Shown one piece after another: positions 17,160 through 26,168 of a stretch of DNA of 64,000 bases. The first letter of the stretch is position 1. Every line of letters begins with the position of its first letter. The notes under the pieces were generated by a model. That model did no database searches. It was given only the letters and a program-made list of their open reading frames with translations, and was not told the origin of the DNA. The stretch is from Vulcanimicrobiota bacterium (lineage in GTDB: Bacteria; Vulcanimicrobiota; Vulcanimicrobiia; Eremiobacterales; Eremiobacteraceae). Both the position numbers and the translations under genes were made by a program. Location: contig JABCYQ010000012.1 in the NCBI GenBank assembly GCA_013290125.1, positions 1-64,000 of the forward strand, written 5' to 3'.

Positions 17160-18311
17160 TCAGACCGCCGCCAATGCCTGCTCGATATCCGCGATGATGT
17201 CCGATTCGGCCTCGATGCCGACCGAGAAGCGCAGCAGATTGTCCGTGACGCCGCGCGCCTCGCGTATCTCCTTCGGAATGCTCCCGTGCGTCATCGACAC
17301 GGGATGACACAGGAGCGACTCAACGCCGCCCAGACTTTCCGCGAGCGAGAACACGCGCACCGCGGATGCGAACGCGCGCGCGCGCGCTGGCCCGCCTTTC
17401 AAAACGCACGACACCATGCCGCCGAAGCCGCGCATCTGGCGTTTCGCTAGTTCGTGCTGCGGGTGCGACGGCAGACCCGGATAATACACGCGCTCGACCG
17501 ACGGATGACCGTCCAGATATGCGGCAACGGCACGCGCGTGCCGCTCGTGCTCGCGCATGCGCACGGCGAGCGTCTTCACACCGCGCAAGGTCAAGAAGCA
17601 ATCGAACGGTCCGGGAATCCCGCCGACCGCGTTCTGGTGGAACTTGACGATGTCGTGCAGCGTCTTGTCGTTTGTCCCCACGAACCCGCCGACCGTATCG
17701 GAGTGGCCGCCGATGTACTTCGTCGTGGAGTGCACGACGAAATCCGCGCCGAGATCGAGCGGATTCTGCAAGAACGGCGTGGCAAACGTGTTGTCGACGG
17801 CGACGCGAACGCCGCGCTCCTTGCACAAAGCGCCGATCACGCGCAGATCGCAGAGTTTTAACAGCGGGTTCGTGGGCGTCTCGAGCCAGACGAGTTTCGT
17901 GGCCGCGGTAATCGCGGCGGCGACGTTTTCCGAAGACGACGCGTCGACATAGTCGAAGCGCACGCCGTAGCGCTTGAAGACTTTGTCGAAAAGTCGGAAT
18001 GTGCCGCCGTAGAGGTCGTCGCCGACGACGACGTGATCGCCGGCCGAGAGCATGTTGCAGACCGCCGACGTCGCCGCCATGCCTGAAGCGAAGCAGGAGC
18101 CGTACTCCGCGTTTTCGAGCGACGCAAGACAGCGCTCGAGCGCCACGCGCGTCGGATTGACCGTGCGCGAATAGTCGTAACCCTTGTGCACGCCCGGCGC
18201 GGACTGCGTGTACGTGGACGTCTGGAAGATCGGCACGATCGTGGCGCCGGTGATCGGCTCCGCATCCTGTCCGACGTGAATGGCTTTGGTCGCGAATTCC
18301 ATGCGTCCCAT
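17160..18311 (-). CDS. Cystathionine gamma-synthase / gamma-lyase (PLP-dependent trans-sulfuration enzyme)
   Basis: A 383-residue Cys/Met-metabolism PLP enzyme of normal length. Visible are the substrate and cofactor motifs YSRTVNPTR, SGMAATSAV, WLETPTNPLLK and DNTFATPF, and the PLP-lysine motif HSTTKYIGGHSD. The immediately upstream gene is a cystathionine beta-synthase (seven-base gap), which favours a gamma-lyase role in reverse trans-sulfuration (homocysteine to cysteine). Sequence alone does not separate synthase from lyase. An ATG nine bases further in (18302) is an alternative start. Confidence 0.92.
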   Translation of the reverse strand: MGRMEFATKAIHVGQDAEPITGATIVPIFQTSTYTQSAPGVHKGYDYSRTVNPTRVALERCLASLENAEYGSCFASGMAATSAVCNMLSAGDHVVVGDDLYGGTFRLFDKVFKRYGVRFDYVDASSSENVAAAITAATKLVWLETPTNPLLKLCDLRVIGALCKERGVRVAVDNTFATPFLQNPLDLGADFVVHSTTKYIGGHSDTVGGFVGTNDKTLHDIVKFHQNAVGGIPGPFDCFLTLRGVKTLAVRMREHERHARAVAAYLDGHPSVERVYYPGLPSHPQHELAKRQMRGFGGMVSCVLKGGPARARAFASAVRVFSLAESLGGVESLLCHPVSMTHGSIPKEIREARGVTDNLLRFSVGIEAESDIIADIEQALAAV

Positions 18312-18318
18312 CGTCCTC

Positions 18319-19719
18319 TTAGGTGGCGGACAGGTAGTTGATGATGTCCATCTTCGTGATCACACCGACCGGAGTGCCCAGCTTTGCGACCAGCACTGCG
18401 GCGTGGCCGAGCGAAAGCTGCTTGTACGCGTGTTCGACCGGCTCGCGATCGTCGAGCACCGCGAACGGTCGGCCCATCACATCCCGCACTTCGCTGTGCA
18501 CGACGTCGGCCTTGTCGTAGACCATCTGCATGACCGAAACTTCGTTCACCGAGCCGACGATCTCGGGCCCATCGACTACGGGGATCTGCGAGATCTGATA
18601 CTCGCGCATGAGTTCGACCGCGCGCTTGACGGAGTCGGTGGGCGAGAGCGTGATCAGTTGCGGAATCGGTCCCTTGGCGCGAAGCACCATGCCGATGGTC
18701 GCAGCGCGACCCTCTTCGCCGATGAATCCGTTCGCGCGCATCCACTCGTCGTTGAAGATCTTCGACATATACCCACGCCCGCTGTCCGGCAGCAGCACGA
18801 CCATGACCGCGTCCGCCGGCAGTTCGTGTGCGACGCGCTGCGCGGCGACTGCTGCCGTGCCCGACGAACCGCCGACCAAAAGGCCCTCCTCGCGACAGAT
18901 GCGCCGCGCCATCAAGAACGAATCTTTGTCCGAGACGCGCTCCATGCGGTCGATGGCTTTGAGGTCCACGGTCGCCGGAAGAAAATCTTCGCCGATACCT
19001 TCGACTTTGTACGATTTCGCGGTGTCGCCGGAATAGATCGACCCTTCCGGATCCGCGCCGACCACCACGACTTTTGGATTCATTTTCTTCAAGTAGTGCG
19101 CTATCCCAGAGATCGTGCCGCCGGTGCCGACACCGCCGACGTAGTGCGTGATCTTGCCCGACGTCTGCTCCCAGATCTCGGGCCCGGTCGACTCTTCGTG
19201 CGCTCGCGGATTCACAAGATTGGCGAATTGATTGGGCTGGAACGCACCCGGTATCTCAGCGGCAAGTTTCGCCGACACGCCATAGTACGATTCCGGACTG
19301 CTCGCCGGCGCCTTAGTCGGTGTGATGACCACTTCCGCGCCGTACGCCTTCAACAGAGAGACTTTCTCGTCGCTCACCTTGTCGGGCATGACGAGGATGC
19401 AGCGGTATCCCTTGATCGCGGCGACCATGGCCAAGGCAGAGCCGGTGTTGCCCGACGTGGCTTCCACGATCGTGCCCCCGGGGCGAAGCAAGCCGCGCTC
19501 TTCAGCATCGCGCACCATCGCGAGCGACGGCCGATCTTTCACCGAACCGCCGGGATTGACGTACTCGATCTTGGCCAGCACCGTGCATTTCGGACCGTCC
19601 ATCACGCGCCGGAGTTTGACGAGCGGCGTCCGCCCGACGACGTCGAGCGCCGAGTCGTAGTAGCGCATCCCGTCTGCGCGCATAGGTCCGAGCGGTGACT
19701 GCATCGGTTCGGTCTTCAC
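18319..19719 (-). CDS. Cystathionine beta-synthase (PLP domain plus CBS pair)
   Basis: A 466-residue protein. The N-terminal cysteine-synthase-like fold carries PLP Lys in GSVKDRPSLAM, the TSGNTGSALA substrate loop and GGSSGTAAVAA. The C-terminal 130 residues are two CBS domains (for example QISQIPVVDG and HAAVLVAKLGTPVGVITK), which usually bind adenosyl ligands. The reaction is serine plus homocysteine to cystathionine. It is 10 bases downstream of the Pst-like ATPase gene and seven bases upstream of the gamma-lyase gene, so it is part of the same operon. Confidence 0.93.
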   Translation of the reverse strand: MKTEPMQSPLGPMRADGMRYYDSALDVVGRTPLVKLRRVMDGPKCTVLAKIEYVNPGGSVKDRPSLAMVRDAEERGLLRPGGTIVEATSGNTGSALAMVAAIKGYRCILVMPDKVSDEKVSLLKAYGAEVVITPTKAPASSPESYYGVSAKLAAEIPGAFQPNQFANLVNPRAHEESTGPEIWEQTSGKITHYVGGVGTGGTISGIAHYLKKMNPKVVVVGADPEGSIYSGDTAKSYKVEGIGEDFLPATVDLKAIDRMERVSDKDSFLMARRICREEGLLVGGSSGTAAVAAQRVAHELPADAVMVVLLPDSGRGYMSKIFNDEWMRANGFIGEEGRAATIGMVLRAKGPIPQLITLSPTDSVKRAVELMREYQISQIPVVDGPEIVGSVNEVSVMQMVYDKADVVHSEVRDVMGRPFAVLDDREPVEHAYKQLSLGHAAVLVAKLGTPVGVITKMDIINYLSAT

Positions 19720-19729
19720 GAAACGTCCC

Positions 19730-20509
19730 TCAATCTATGCGGCCTGCGAGAAAGTCTTCGGTGCGCGCGTCCGACGGACGGCTGAACAACGACGGCGTGT
19801 CGCCGATCTCCACCACCTCGCCGCGCGCCAGATAGCACGTGACGTCCGAGAGCCGCGCGGCCTGCTGCAAGTTGTTCGTCGCGACGAGCAGCGTGCACTC
19901 GCGCCGCAGCCGGCTCAAGACGTCCTCGAGCACTTGCGTCGCGACGGGGTCGAGTCCGGCAGCGGGTTCGTCCAGCAGCAACGCTTCCGGTTCCAACGCG
20001 ATCGCGCGAGCGATGCAGATGCGCTGGCGCGTCTCGTGGGGAAAGCTCTCAGGCTTCTTCTTCGGCCGGGCGCCGAGCGGTTCCCAGAGCAAGACGCGGC
20101 GCATCGCGCGCTCGTACGCCTCGTCGAGAGCGCGCTCGCTTTGGACCCCCATCGCGCGCAATCCGAATACGACGTTTTCGAAGACGGACATCGGCAAGAG
20201 CGCGGGTGTGGGGAAGACCAAGCCGAGCCGGCGCCGCACGCGCGCGACGTCGGCAGAAGCGCTGAGGATCTCTTCGCCGTCGAGGATCACGCTGCCGGCG
20301 ACGCGCCAGAGCGGATCCAATTCGAGCAGGCGGCACAAGGCGCGAAGAAGGACCGACTTACCCGAACCGGCGGCACCGATGAACGAGAGCGATGTGGCCG
20401 CCGGCAGTGAGAACGAGACGCCGCGCAAAACCTCGACGTTTTCGCGCGAAACCCGGAGGTCCGCGACCGCCAGCTTCGGCTCGAGTCCGGCCGATCGCAT
20501 CGCACTCAT
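19730..20509 (-). CDS. Divergent PstB-like ABC ATPase with degenerate motifs
   Basis: A 259-residue protein, closest in layout to PstB. Walker A (GAAGSGKS, 45-52) and Walker B (LLLDEP, then AGLD) are intact. However, the Q-loop Gln is Pro100 (VFPTPALLPMS), the LSGGQ signature is replaced by FPHETRQ (156-162), and the H-loop His is Asn212 (VATNNLQQA). The C-terminal TEDFLAGRID matches the PstB end. It would be expected to bind ATP but hydrolyse it poorly. The bona fide pstB at 24527 keeps all motifs. The ATG at 20509 overlaps the preceding permease stop; 20500 is an alternative. Confidence 0.88.
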   Translation of the reverse strand: MSAMRSAGLEPKLAVADLRVSRENVEVLRGVSFSLPAATSLSFIGAAGSGKSVLLRALCRLLELDPLWRVAGSVILDGEEILSASADVARVRRRLGLVFPTPALLPMSVFENVVFGLRAMGVQSERALDEAYERAMRRVLLWEPLGARPKKKPESFPHETRQRICIARAIALEPEALLLDEPAAGLDPVATQVLEDVLSRLRRECTLLVATNNLQQAARLSDVTCYLARGEVVEIGDTPSLFSRPSDARTEDFLAGRID

Positions 20510-21213
20510 GCGCGGCTGAGCGATTCGTGCGGTTCGCCCTCGATCAGCCGCGAGGCCGCATGCATGGCGAGAACCAGCGCGACGAGCGCGATCGCTCGCC
20601 ACGCGACGACCGGCGCATCGGGATCCGCAGCCGACGCGAAGAACTGGACGACGGCGAACGGGGCGTGCGGCGCCACGATATTCGTCAGCGCCGGTCCACC
20701 TGTGAACGCGCCGGCCACGCCCGCCAGGGCGACGACGATCGCGGCCGTTTCGACGCACATGCGAGCCGCAGTGCGAAGCGCCACGGCGCCGATGAGGCGC
20801 ACCGAGCCGCGGATGTGCACGGCAAGCGCGATATAGCGGGGCGACGCGCCGGCTGCTGCCGCTGCGTACAGCCGGCGGCGCGCATAGCGCGAGTTGAAGG
20901 TTTCGACAAGGGTAGCCGCCGCCGCCGGCAGACACGCGATGAAGAGCGCGAGGACCGTGATTCCGATGATGCTCGTGGCACCGCTCGCGGCGGCGATGAC
21001 CGCCACCGCACACCCGGTCACGACGGGCGGCACGGCGCGCGCACTCCTACCCGCGGAACGCACGAGCGAGCTCGCCGCGCCCGCCGCTTCCGCCGCGACG
21101 GTGAGCGCGGCCATAAGCGCCACGATCATCGTGATGGGCAGTGCGATCGCGACCGAGAACACCGTCGTCAACGCACCGTCGAACGCTCCCACGGGTAGGA
21201 CGCTCATGTCCAT
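20506..21213 (-). CDS. Divergent PstA-like ABC permease
   Basis: A 235-residue inner-membrane permease with about six helices. An EAA-like loop is visible (AAAAAGASPRYIAL), but where PstA has a Gly-Glu-Ser-Ala-Pro motif this protein has CVETAAIVV. It is shorter than the canonical PstA in this window (280 residues). The start is ATG 21213 or 21207, overlapping the upstream permease stop. It is operonic with the neighbouring PstC-like and PstB-like genes. The transported substrate is unknown. Confidence 0.78.
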   Translation of the reverse strand: MDMSVLPVGAFDGALTTVFSVAIALPITMIVALMAALTVAAEAAGAASSLVRSAGRSARAVPPVVTGCAVAVIAAASGATSIIGITVLALFIACLPAAAATLVETFNSRYARRRLYAAAAAGASPRYIALAVHIRGSVRLIGAVALRTAARMCVETAAIVVALAGVAGAFTGGPALTNIVAPHAPFAVVQFFASAADPDAPVVAWRAIALVALVLAMHAASRLIEGEPHESLSRA

Positions 21214-22028
21214 GCGATCCGCCGATCGAAGCGATTCGCGACGAGCACCGCGACGAATCCGAACGAAGTCAGCACGAGTCCGGCGGCCGCCGCCTGGCCA
21301 AGCAACAGAAGATCGCCGGACGAACCGGCAGCAGCCGCGCCGGTAAGACTGGTTCCGAGCGCTACGCCGGCGAGCGGCCACTGAAAGAACGCGCCCGCGA
21401 TGAAGACGAGCGTAACCGCGGTAGCTTCGCCCGCGGCCCGCGCAAAGCCCATCGCGATCGCCGCCCAAAGAGTCCGCTCGACCAGCGGAACGAGAACTTG
21501 AAACGCCACTTGCACTCGACTCGCTCCTGACGCCGCGGCGGCGGCACGTATCTCTTCCGGCACGCGGTCGAGCGCATGCAGCACCGCGGCGAACGACGGC
21601 GGAACGACGAGCACGGCTAGGACTGTGATAGCGGCGGCGACCAGCACCCACGTCTGTGGCGGCGTTTTCGCCCCGAGCGAATATGTGGTCGGCATGATGA
21701 TGAGCCAGGCAAGCCAGCCGAGCACGAGCGGCGGGACCGAACGGAGGACCGCGATGCACATCCGGACGACGCGAGCGAGACGCGGCTGGCCAAGCTCTGC
21801 GCTTGCAAATGCTAGCGCGGCTCCGAGCCCGCCGCCGACCGCGGCGGCGACCGCGGCGATGACGACCGTCATCGCGATCGGCGCGACGTAGGAGATGTCA
21901 GCGGGCCGGTCGCGCACTTCCATCGCGGCGTACGCGATGACTGCGACGACCGACACCGGCGCGAAGACCACGAGCCACGCGCACAAGCGGCCCGACGTGA
22001 TGATGAGCCGTTCCGCCAATCCGGTCAT
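21204..22028 (-). CDS. Divergent PstC-like ABC permease
   Basis: A 274-residue membrane protein with about six helices. FARAAGEATAV corresponds to LGRALGEAMAV of the canonical PstC, and an EAA-like stretch (AAAAASGASRVQVAF) precedes it. It is the first gene of the run at 22.0 to 15.7 kb. There is no substrate-binding protein gene next to it, so it might borrow PstS or serve as a sensor. The gap to the upstream phosphoesterase stop is 57 bases, with no clear promoter. The start is not strongly supported by a ribosome site. Confidence 0.8.
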   Translation of the reverse strand: MTGLAERLIITSGRLCAWLVVFAPVSVVAVIAYAAMEVRDRPADISYVAPIAMTVVIAAVAAAVGGGLGAALAFASAELGQPRLARVVRMCIAVLRSVPPLVLGWLAWLIIMPTTYSLGAKTPPQTWVLVAAAITVLAVLVVPPSFAAVLHALDRVPEEIRAAAAASGASRVQVAFQVLVPLVERTLWAAIAMGFARAAGEATAVTLVFIAGAFFQWPLAGVALGTSLTGAAAAGSSGDLLLLGQAAAAGLVLTSFGFVAVLVANRFDRRIAWT

Positions 22029-22085
22029 GCCGGTCGGCGTTCGGCGCGATTCCTCGGGGGACCCTTGTGCGCGCGCTGCCCGCTG

Positions 22086-24497
22086 CTAGCGCTTGCCTTC
22101 GGTTTCGCGGTCGTCACGCGTTTCGGCCACACGAACGAATCCGAGTTGACGCAAATACGCGAGATGGACCGCAAGCGAGGCATCACCTTTTATCGAGAGC
22201 CATTCCTGATCCGGTATCAGTGCCGAACCGGGGCCATCGAGCATGAAGGCCATGCTGGTCGCCTTCCCAGGATTCTTCGTCATCGGGATGTTCGCGGGAA
22301 TCGTGGTGTAGGTCTCGACGTCGGGAGTCATCGAGAACGCGTCGAGCATCGGCGGGGCCGCCGCGTCGTTCATGTTCAGCGGATCGATGCCGAAGAGCAC
22401 TTCTACCGTTCGCAGGATCGACGGGATGCTGTAGTGCGTGTGGTCGATGAAGCTCTTACGCACGTACGGGCCCATCACGAACGCCGGCTGACGGTGCGAG
22501 TCGACGTGATCGCCGCTGCCCTGCGGGTCGTCGGTCGTGACGAAGACGATGGTATCGCGCCATTCGGGCATGTGCGACAGCCCGTCGATGATCCGGCCGA
22601 GCGCTTCATCGTTATTCGCGACGTAAGACGCCGGCGTGTAGAACCCCGACTTCGTTCCCGCGGTGTGATCGGTCGGAAGCGTGAGGTACGAGTACGCCGC
22701 GAGACCGTGCGCCTTCACGTCGGCGAGGAACAACTCCGCGCGATGCGTGTCGGAGACGGCGAAGTCGATGTGTGCGCCTGGGTACTCGCGGTCCGCGTTG
22801 GCGGCGAGCCCCGGGGCGATGTTCCCTCCGCGCACGACGGTCATCTGCTCGCCGTACACGCGATACGAAAGACCCTTGCGCTGGAAACCGTCGATCAACT
22901 CGCCTTTGGGACCGAATATAGCGCTGACATCGACGCGCGGTCCGCTTGGCAATTCGCTGCGATCTTTGTACCAGTCGAAGTTCATCGTGGCGACCGAAAC
23001 GCGATCTTCACCCATCTCGGCGTACGGCCAGATCGAATAGGGGACGCGCCGATCGGTCTTCAACGCCGGATCGTCGGGCGTGTGCGCGTTGCGCACGTGG
23101 TAGTCGTTGACCATGCCCTGCGTCGTCCACGAGTGTCCGTAGATGCTCGCCTGTCCGTTCCCCATGAAATCGTCGAAGAGCGTGTAGCGTTCGGCAAGCG
23201 CGTGCGCGTTTGGCGTGAAATGGCGGCCGTAGAGCAAGAGCGCGGGATCCGCGTTTGCCGTCGGCTCGTCGCCGAACTCTTCATCGAAATGTTTGTTCTC
23301 GCGCACGATGAACAGCACGTGTTTGATCGGCGGCAGTTGGTCGGTCGTTGGCTGCGCGACCGCGAAATGGTTGTCAGCGGCCACTTGCGCCGTCCATTCC
23401 GGAAGGCGAGCGGGCTCGAAGACCAGATGTTGGAGGAAGCCGGTATACCAGCCGTTCCATTCAGAGCCGGGGTCGGCTTGCGTGCCGAGCCCCTGAGCGC
23501 TCACGATCCAGAGCTGCTGCTTGGGGCGCGGATCGTCGTCGATGGTCGACGACGTCTTCGAGATCACCGCCATCGGATACCAGCCGGTCGGAATTCTGCC
23601 GAGCAACTGGCCGCTCGCGCGGTCCAACACGGCGACGTCGTCGAATCCCGACTCCGCGACGAAGAGATCGTGCCCATCGGCAGAGACCGCCATCCCCGAT
23701 GGAGTCTGACCGGTCGACGGCAGCGGCGAAAGTGAGAGGTCGAAGCGCCTTGTCACGGCGAGCGTCGGGAGACCGATCTCCGCGACATCGGAACCGTCGG
23801 CGTTGGCCACAAACGCGCTCTGCCCGGCGATGAGCAACGCGGTGGGGTGCGCGCCTGTCTGGATGCGCACGGGCGTTGCGGCGCCGCCGGACCAGACGTC
23901 GATGTGGTCGCTATCGTAGAGCGTGGCGATGATGCGGCCGCCGCTCATGCCTACGGAAAACGGCTGACCGCTTGCGTTCAGATGCCCGAGCTCTGCTCCG
24001 CTCGTGTCACTGACCACATCCACTTCTTGGAGCGCGGTGCGGGCGACGATGATGCGGTGTGTCGCAGGATCTTCGACGATGCCGTTGAGCAGCCCGCCGA
24101 TATGCAGATCGGCCCGTTTGGTGAACGCTGGTCCGTCGACGGAAGCCGCCGAGTCGTAGCGATAGCGCGAGATCATTCCGGTGAAGCCGCGCGTGACGTA
24201 CAATCCGTCGTTCGTCCAGGTCATGCCCGACGCGAACGGTGCGGCAAGGCGGTCGACTTGCCTTGCGTCTTCACCGGTCGCGATGACGTCGATGGCGTTC
24301 CCATCTTGCGAGAGCACGGCGATCCACTGTCCGTCCGGCGACATGGCGGCCGACGTGGCGAAGCCTTCGACCGGAATGGTGAAACCGGTCGGCGTGACCG
24401 AGCGGCCGTCGGGGAGCAACCCGAACGCCTTCGCGGCGGAGCCGGACGCTACGAATGCCGCGGCAAGCGCGACAATGGCGAACACACGCATCTTCAC
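22086..24497 (-). CDS. YncE-type beta-propeller fused to phosphoesterase (PF04185-like)
   Basis: About 803 residues. After a signal peptide (hydrophobic segment ending in SGSAAKAF), an N-terminal seven-bladed propeller of YncE/YVTN type runs to about 370. A phosphoesterase domain follows (HVLFIVRENKHFDEEFGD, later TTDDPQGSGDHVD), in the family of phospholipase C and acid phosphatases. It probably releases phosphate from organic esters in the periplasm or outside. It lies 29 bases downstream of pstB, so it is Pho-cluster linked. I chose the GTG at 24497, which has an AGGAG 10 bases upstream; the ATG at 24491 is an alternative. Confidence 0.85.
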   Translation of the reverse strand: MKMRVFAIVALAAAFVASGSAAKAFGLLPDGRSVTPTGFTIPVEGFATSAAMSPDGQWIAVLSQDGNAIDVIATGEDARQVDRLAAPFASGMTWTNDGLYVTRGFTGMISRYRYDSAASVDGPAFTKRADLHIGGLLNGIVEDPATHRIIVARTALQEVDVVSDTSGAELGHLNASGQPFSVGMSGGRIIATLYDSDHIDVWSGGAATPVRIQTGAHPTALLIAGQSAFVANADGSDVAEIGLPTLAVTRRFDLSLSPLPSTGQTPSGMAVSADGHDLFVAESGFDDVAVLDRASGQLLGRIPTGWYPMAVISKTSSTIDDDPRPKQQLWIVSAQGLGTQADPGSEWNGWYTGFLQHLVFEPARLPEWTAQVAADNHFAVAQPTTDQLPPIKHVLFIVRENKHFDEEFGDEPTANADPALLLYGRHFTPNAHALAERYTLFDDFMGNGQASIYGHSWTTQGMVNDYHVRNAHTPDDPALKTDRRVPYSIWPYAEMGEDRVSVATMNFDWYKDRSELPSGPRVDVSAIFGPKGELIDGFQRKGLSYRVYGEQMTVVRGGNIAPGLAANADREYPGAHIDFAVSDTHRAELFLADVKAHGLAAYSYLTLPTDHTAGTKSGFYTPASYVANNDEALGRIIDGLSHMPEWRDTIVFVTTDDPQGSGDHVDSHRQPAFVMGPYVRKSFIDHTHYSIPSILRTVEVLFGIDPLNMNDAAAPPMLDAFSMTPDVETYTTIPANIPMTKNPGKATSMAFMLDGPGSALIPDQEWLSIKGDASLAVHLAYLRQLGFVRVAETRDDRETEGKR

Positions 24498-24526
24498 GAT
24501 CGAGTCTCTCCTCTTCAAATTGGGCG

Positions 24527-25303
24527 TCAACCGAATCGTCCGGTTATATAGTCTTCCGTCCGCGGATCTTTGGGCGTCGTGAAGATCGACGACGAATCGC
24601 CGAACTCCACCAGTTCGCCCGGGGTCGCTTCGCCGGCGAGCATGAAACCGGTGTAGTCCGAACAGCGTGCGGCCTGCTGCATGTTGTGCGTGACGATGAC
24701 GATGGTGTACGTCTTCTTGAGATCGCGCATCAGCTCTTCGATCTTCATCGTCGAGATCGGATCGAGGGCAGACGCCGGCTCATCCATCAACAGCACTTCC
24801 GGTTCGACGGCGAGCGCACGCGCGATGCAGAGCCGCTGTTGCTGGCCCCCCGAAAGCGACGTGCCGGATTGATTGAGTTTGTCTTTCACTTCATCCCAAA
24901 GCGCGGCCTGACGCAGACTCTTCTCCGCGATCGCGTCGAGCGCGCTGCGTTGCGTCACCTCGCCTGCGAGGCGCACGCCTGCGACGACGTTCTCTTTGAT
25001 CGTCATCGTGGGAAACGGATTTGCGCGCTGAAAGACCATGCCGATGCGGCGGCGTAACGCCGTCGGATCCACGCCGGGATCGTAGAGATTCTCTCCGTCT
25101 AGCACGACTTGCCCTTCGACTCGCGTGTTCGCGATGACCTCATGCATGCGGTTCAGGCAGCGCAAGAGCGTGGATTTTCCACAGCCCGACGGACCGATGA
25201 GCGCCGTGATGGCGTTCTTCTCGAAATTGATCGTGATGTCGCGGACGGCCATATGCTTGCCGTAGTACGCGTTGAGCGACTGCGTGCGAAGGTCGACCGT
25301 CAT
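24527..25303 (-). CDS. pstB: Phosphate ABC transporter ATP-binding protein PstB
   Basis: A 258-residue ATPase with all motifs: Walker [11 protein letters not shown]-loop VFQRANPFP, signature LSGGQQQR, Walker B VLLMDEP and H-loop VTHNMQQA. It energises high-affinity phosphate uptake at the inner face of the cytoplasmic membrane. I placed the start at the ATG at 25303 because the reading frame upstream lacks family sequence. It follows pstA and precedes the phosphoesterase gene. Confidence 0.97.
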   Translation of the reverse strand: MTVDLRTQSLNAYYGKHMAVRDITINFEKNAITALIGPSGCGKSTLLRCLNRMHEVIANTRVEGQVVLDGENLYDPGVDPTALRRRIGMVFQRANPFPTMTIKENVVAGVRLAGEVTQRSALDAIAEKSLRQAALWDEVKDKLNQSGTSLSGGQQQRLCIARALAVEPEVLLMDEPASALDPISTMKIEELMRDLKKTYTIVIVTHNMQQAARCSDYTGFMLAGEATPGELVEFGDSSSIFTTPKDPRTEDYITGRFG

Positions 25304-25325
25304 GCGGCCTCGATGCTTGGCCGGC

Positions 25326-26168
25326 TCATCTGACGGGCATCCGCGATGGCAGCGCGAGCCGCGCCGCAAGATTCAAAAGAAAGACGAAGATGATCAACAC
25401 GAGCGCGCCGCCCCACGCGAATTGCTGCCAATCTTTATATGGCGAAATCGCGTAATTGAAGATGATGAGCGGTAGTGCCGCCGTCGGTGAGTTGATGCCT
25501 CGGCCCCAGAACAGACTGCCGAAAGCGGTGAAGAGCAGCGGTGCGGACTCTCCCGCCACGCGCGCGATTGCGAGCAGCGTTCCCGTGACGATGCCGGCTC
25601 GAGCGCACGGTAGCGTCACGAGCAGCACGGCTTTCCACGAGGGGATGCCGAGCGCGAGCGCCCCTTCGCGGATCGAGTGCGGAACCAACCGCACCGCTTC
25701 TTCGGTCGTGCGGACGATGATCGGCAGCATGATGATGGCGAGCGCCACCGACGCGGAGAGCGCCGAAAAATGTCTGCTCGGCAGCACGACGAGTGCGTAT
25801 GCGAAGACGCCGATCGCGATCGAGGGTACGCCGGTCAGCACGTCGCTCAAGAAACGCACTGCGGTGGCGGTCTTCCCGCGGCCATACAGAGCGAGATAGA
25901 TCCCGGCAAGGATGCCGATAGGAATCGCTGCGAGCGATGCCATCGCGATGACAAGCGCCGAGCCCGCGATCGCATTTGCGATTCCGCCGCCGGAAATGCC
26001 GATCGGCGCTGGCAGTCGCGTGAAGAACGAGGGCGTCAACGCTCCGGCGCCATTCTGGACGACGTAGAAGATGACGGCGGCGAGAACGCCTGCGGCGAGC
26101 AGGGTGCACAATCCGGCGACGACGACCATGAATCCGCTGTACGCGCGGCGCAGCGCAAGATTGGTCAT
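25326..26168 (-). CDS. pstA: Phosphate ABC transporter permease PstA
   Basis: A 280-residue permease with six helices and the PstA motif [16 protein letters not shown], in which the Gly-Glu-Ser pattern is intact. Its ATG overlaps the pstC stop (ATGA). It forms the membrane channel with PstC. Confidence 0.96.
   Translation of the reverse strand: MTNLALRRAYSGFMVVVAGLCTLLAAGVLAAVIFYVVQNGAGALTPSFFTRLPAPIGISGGGIANAIAGSALVIAMASLAAIPIGILAGIYLALYGRGKTATAVRFLSDVLTGVPSIAIGVFAYALVVLPSRHFSALSASVALAIIMLPIIVRTTEEAVRLVPHSIREGALALGIPSWKAVLLVTLPCARAGIVTGTLLAIARVAGESAPLLFTAFGSLFWGRGINSPTAALPLIIFNYAISPYKDWQQFAWGGALVLIIFVFLLNLAARLALPSRMPVR

Noticed and set aside
18280-19698. 472-codon frame on the plus strand
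   Set aside because: Opposite the cystathionine beta-synthase gene. No family sequence.
22065-23735. 556-codon frame on the plus strand
   Set aside because: Opposite the YncE-phosphoesterase gene. Same shadow type, no recognisable motif.
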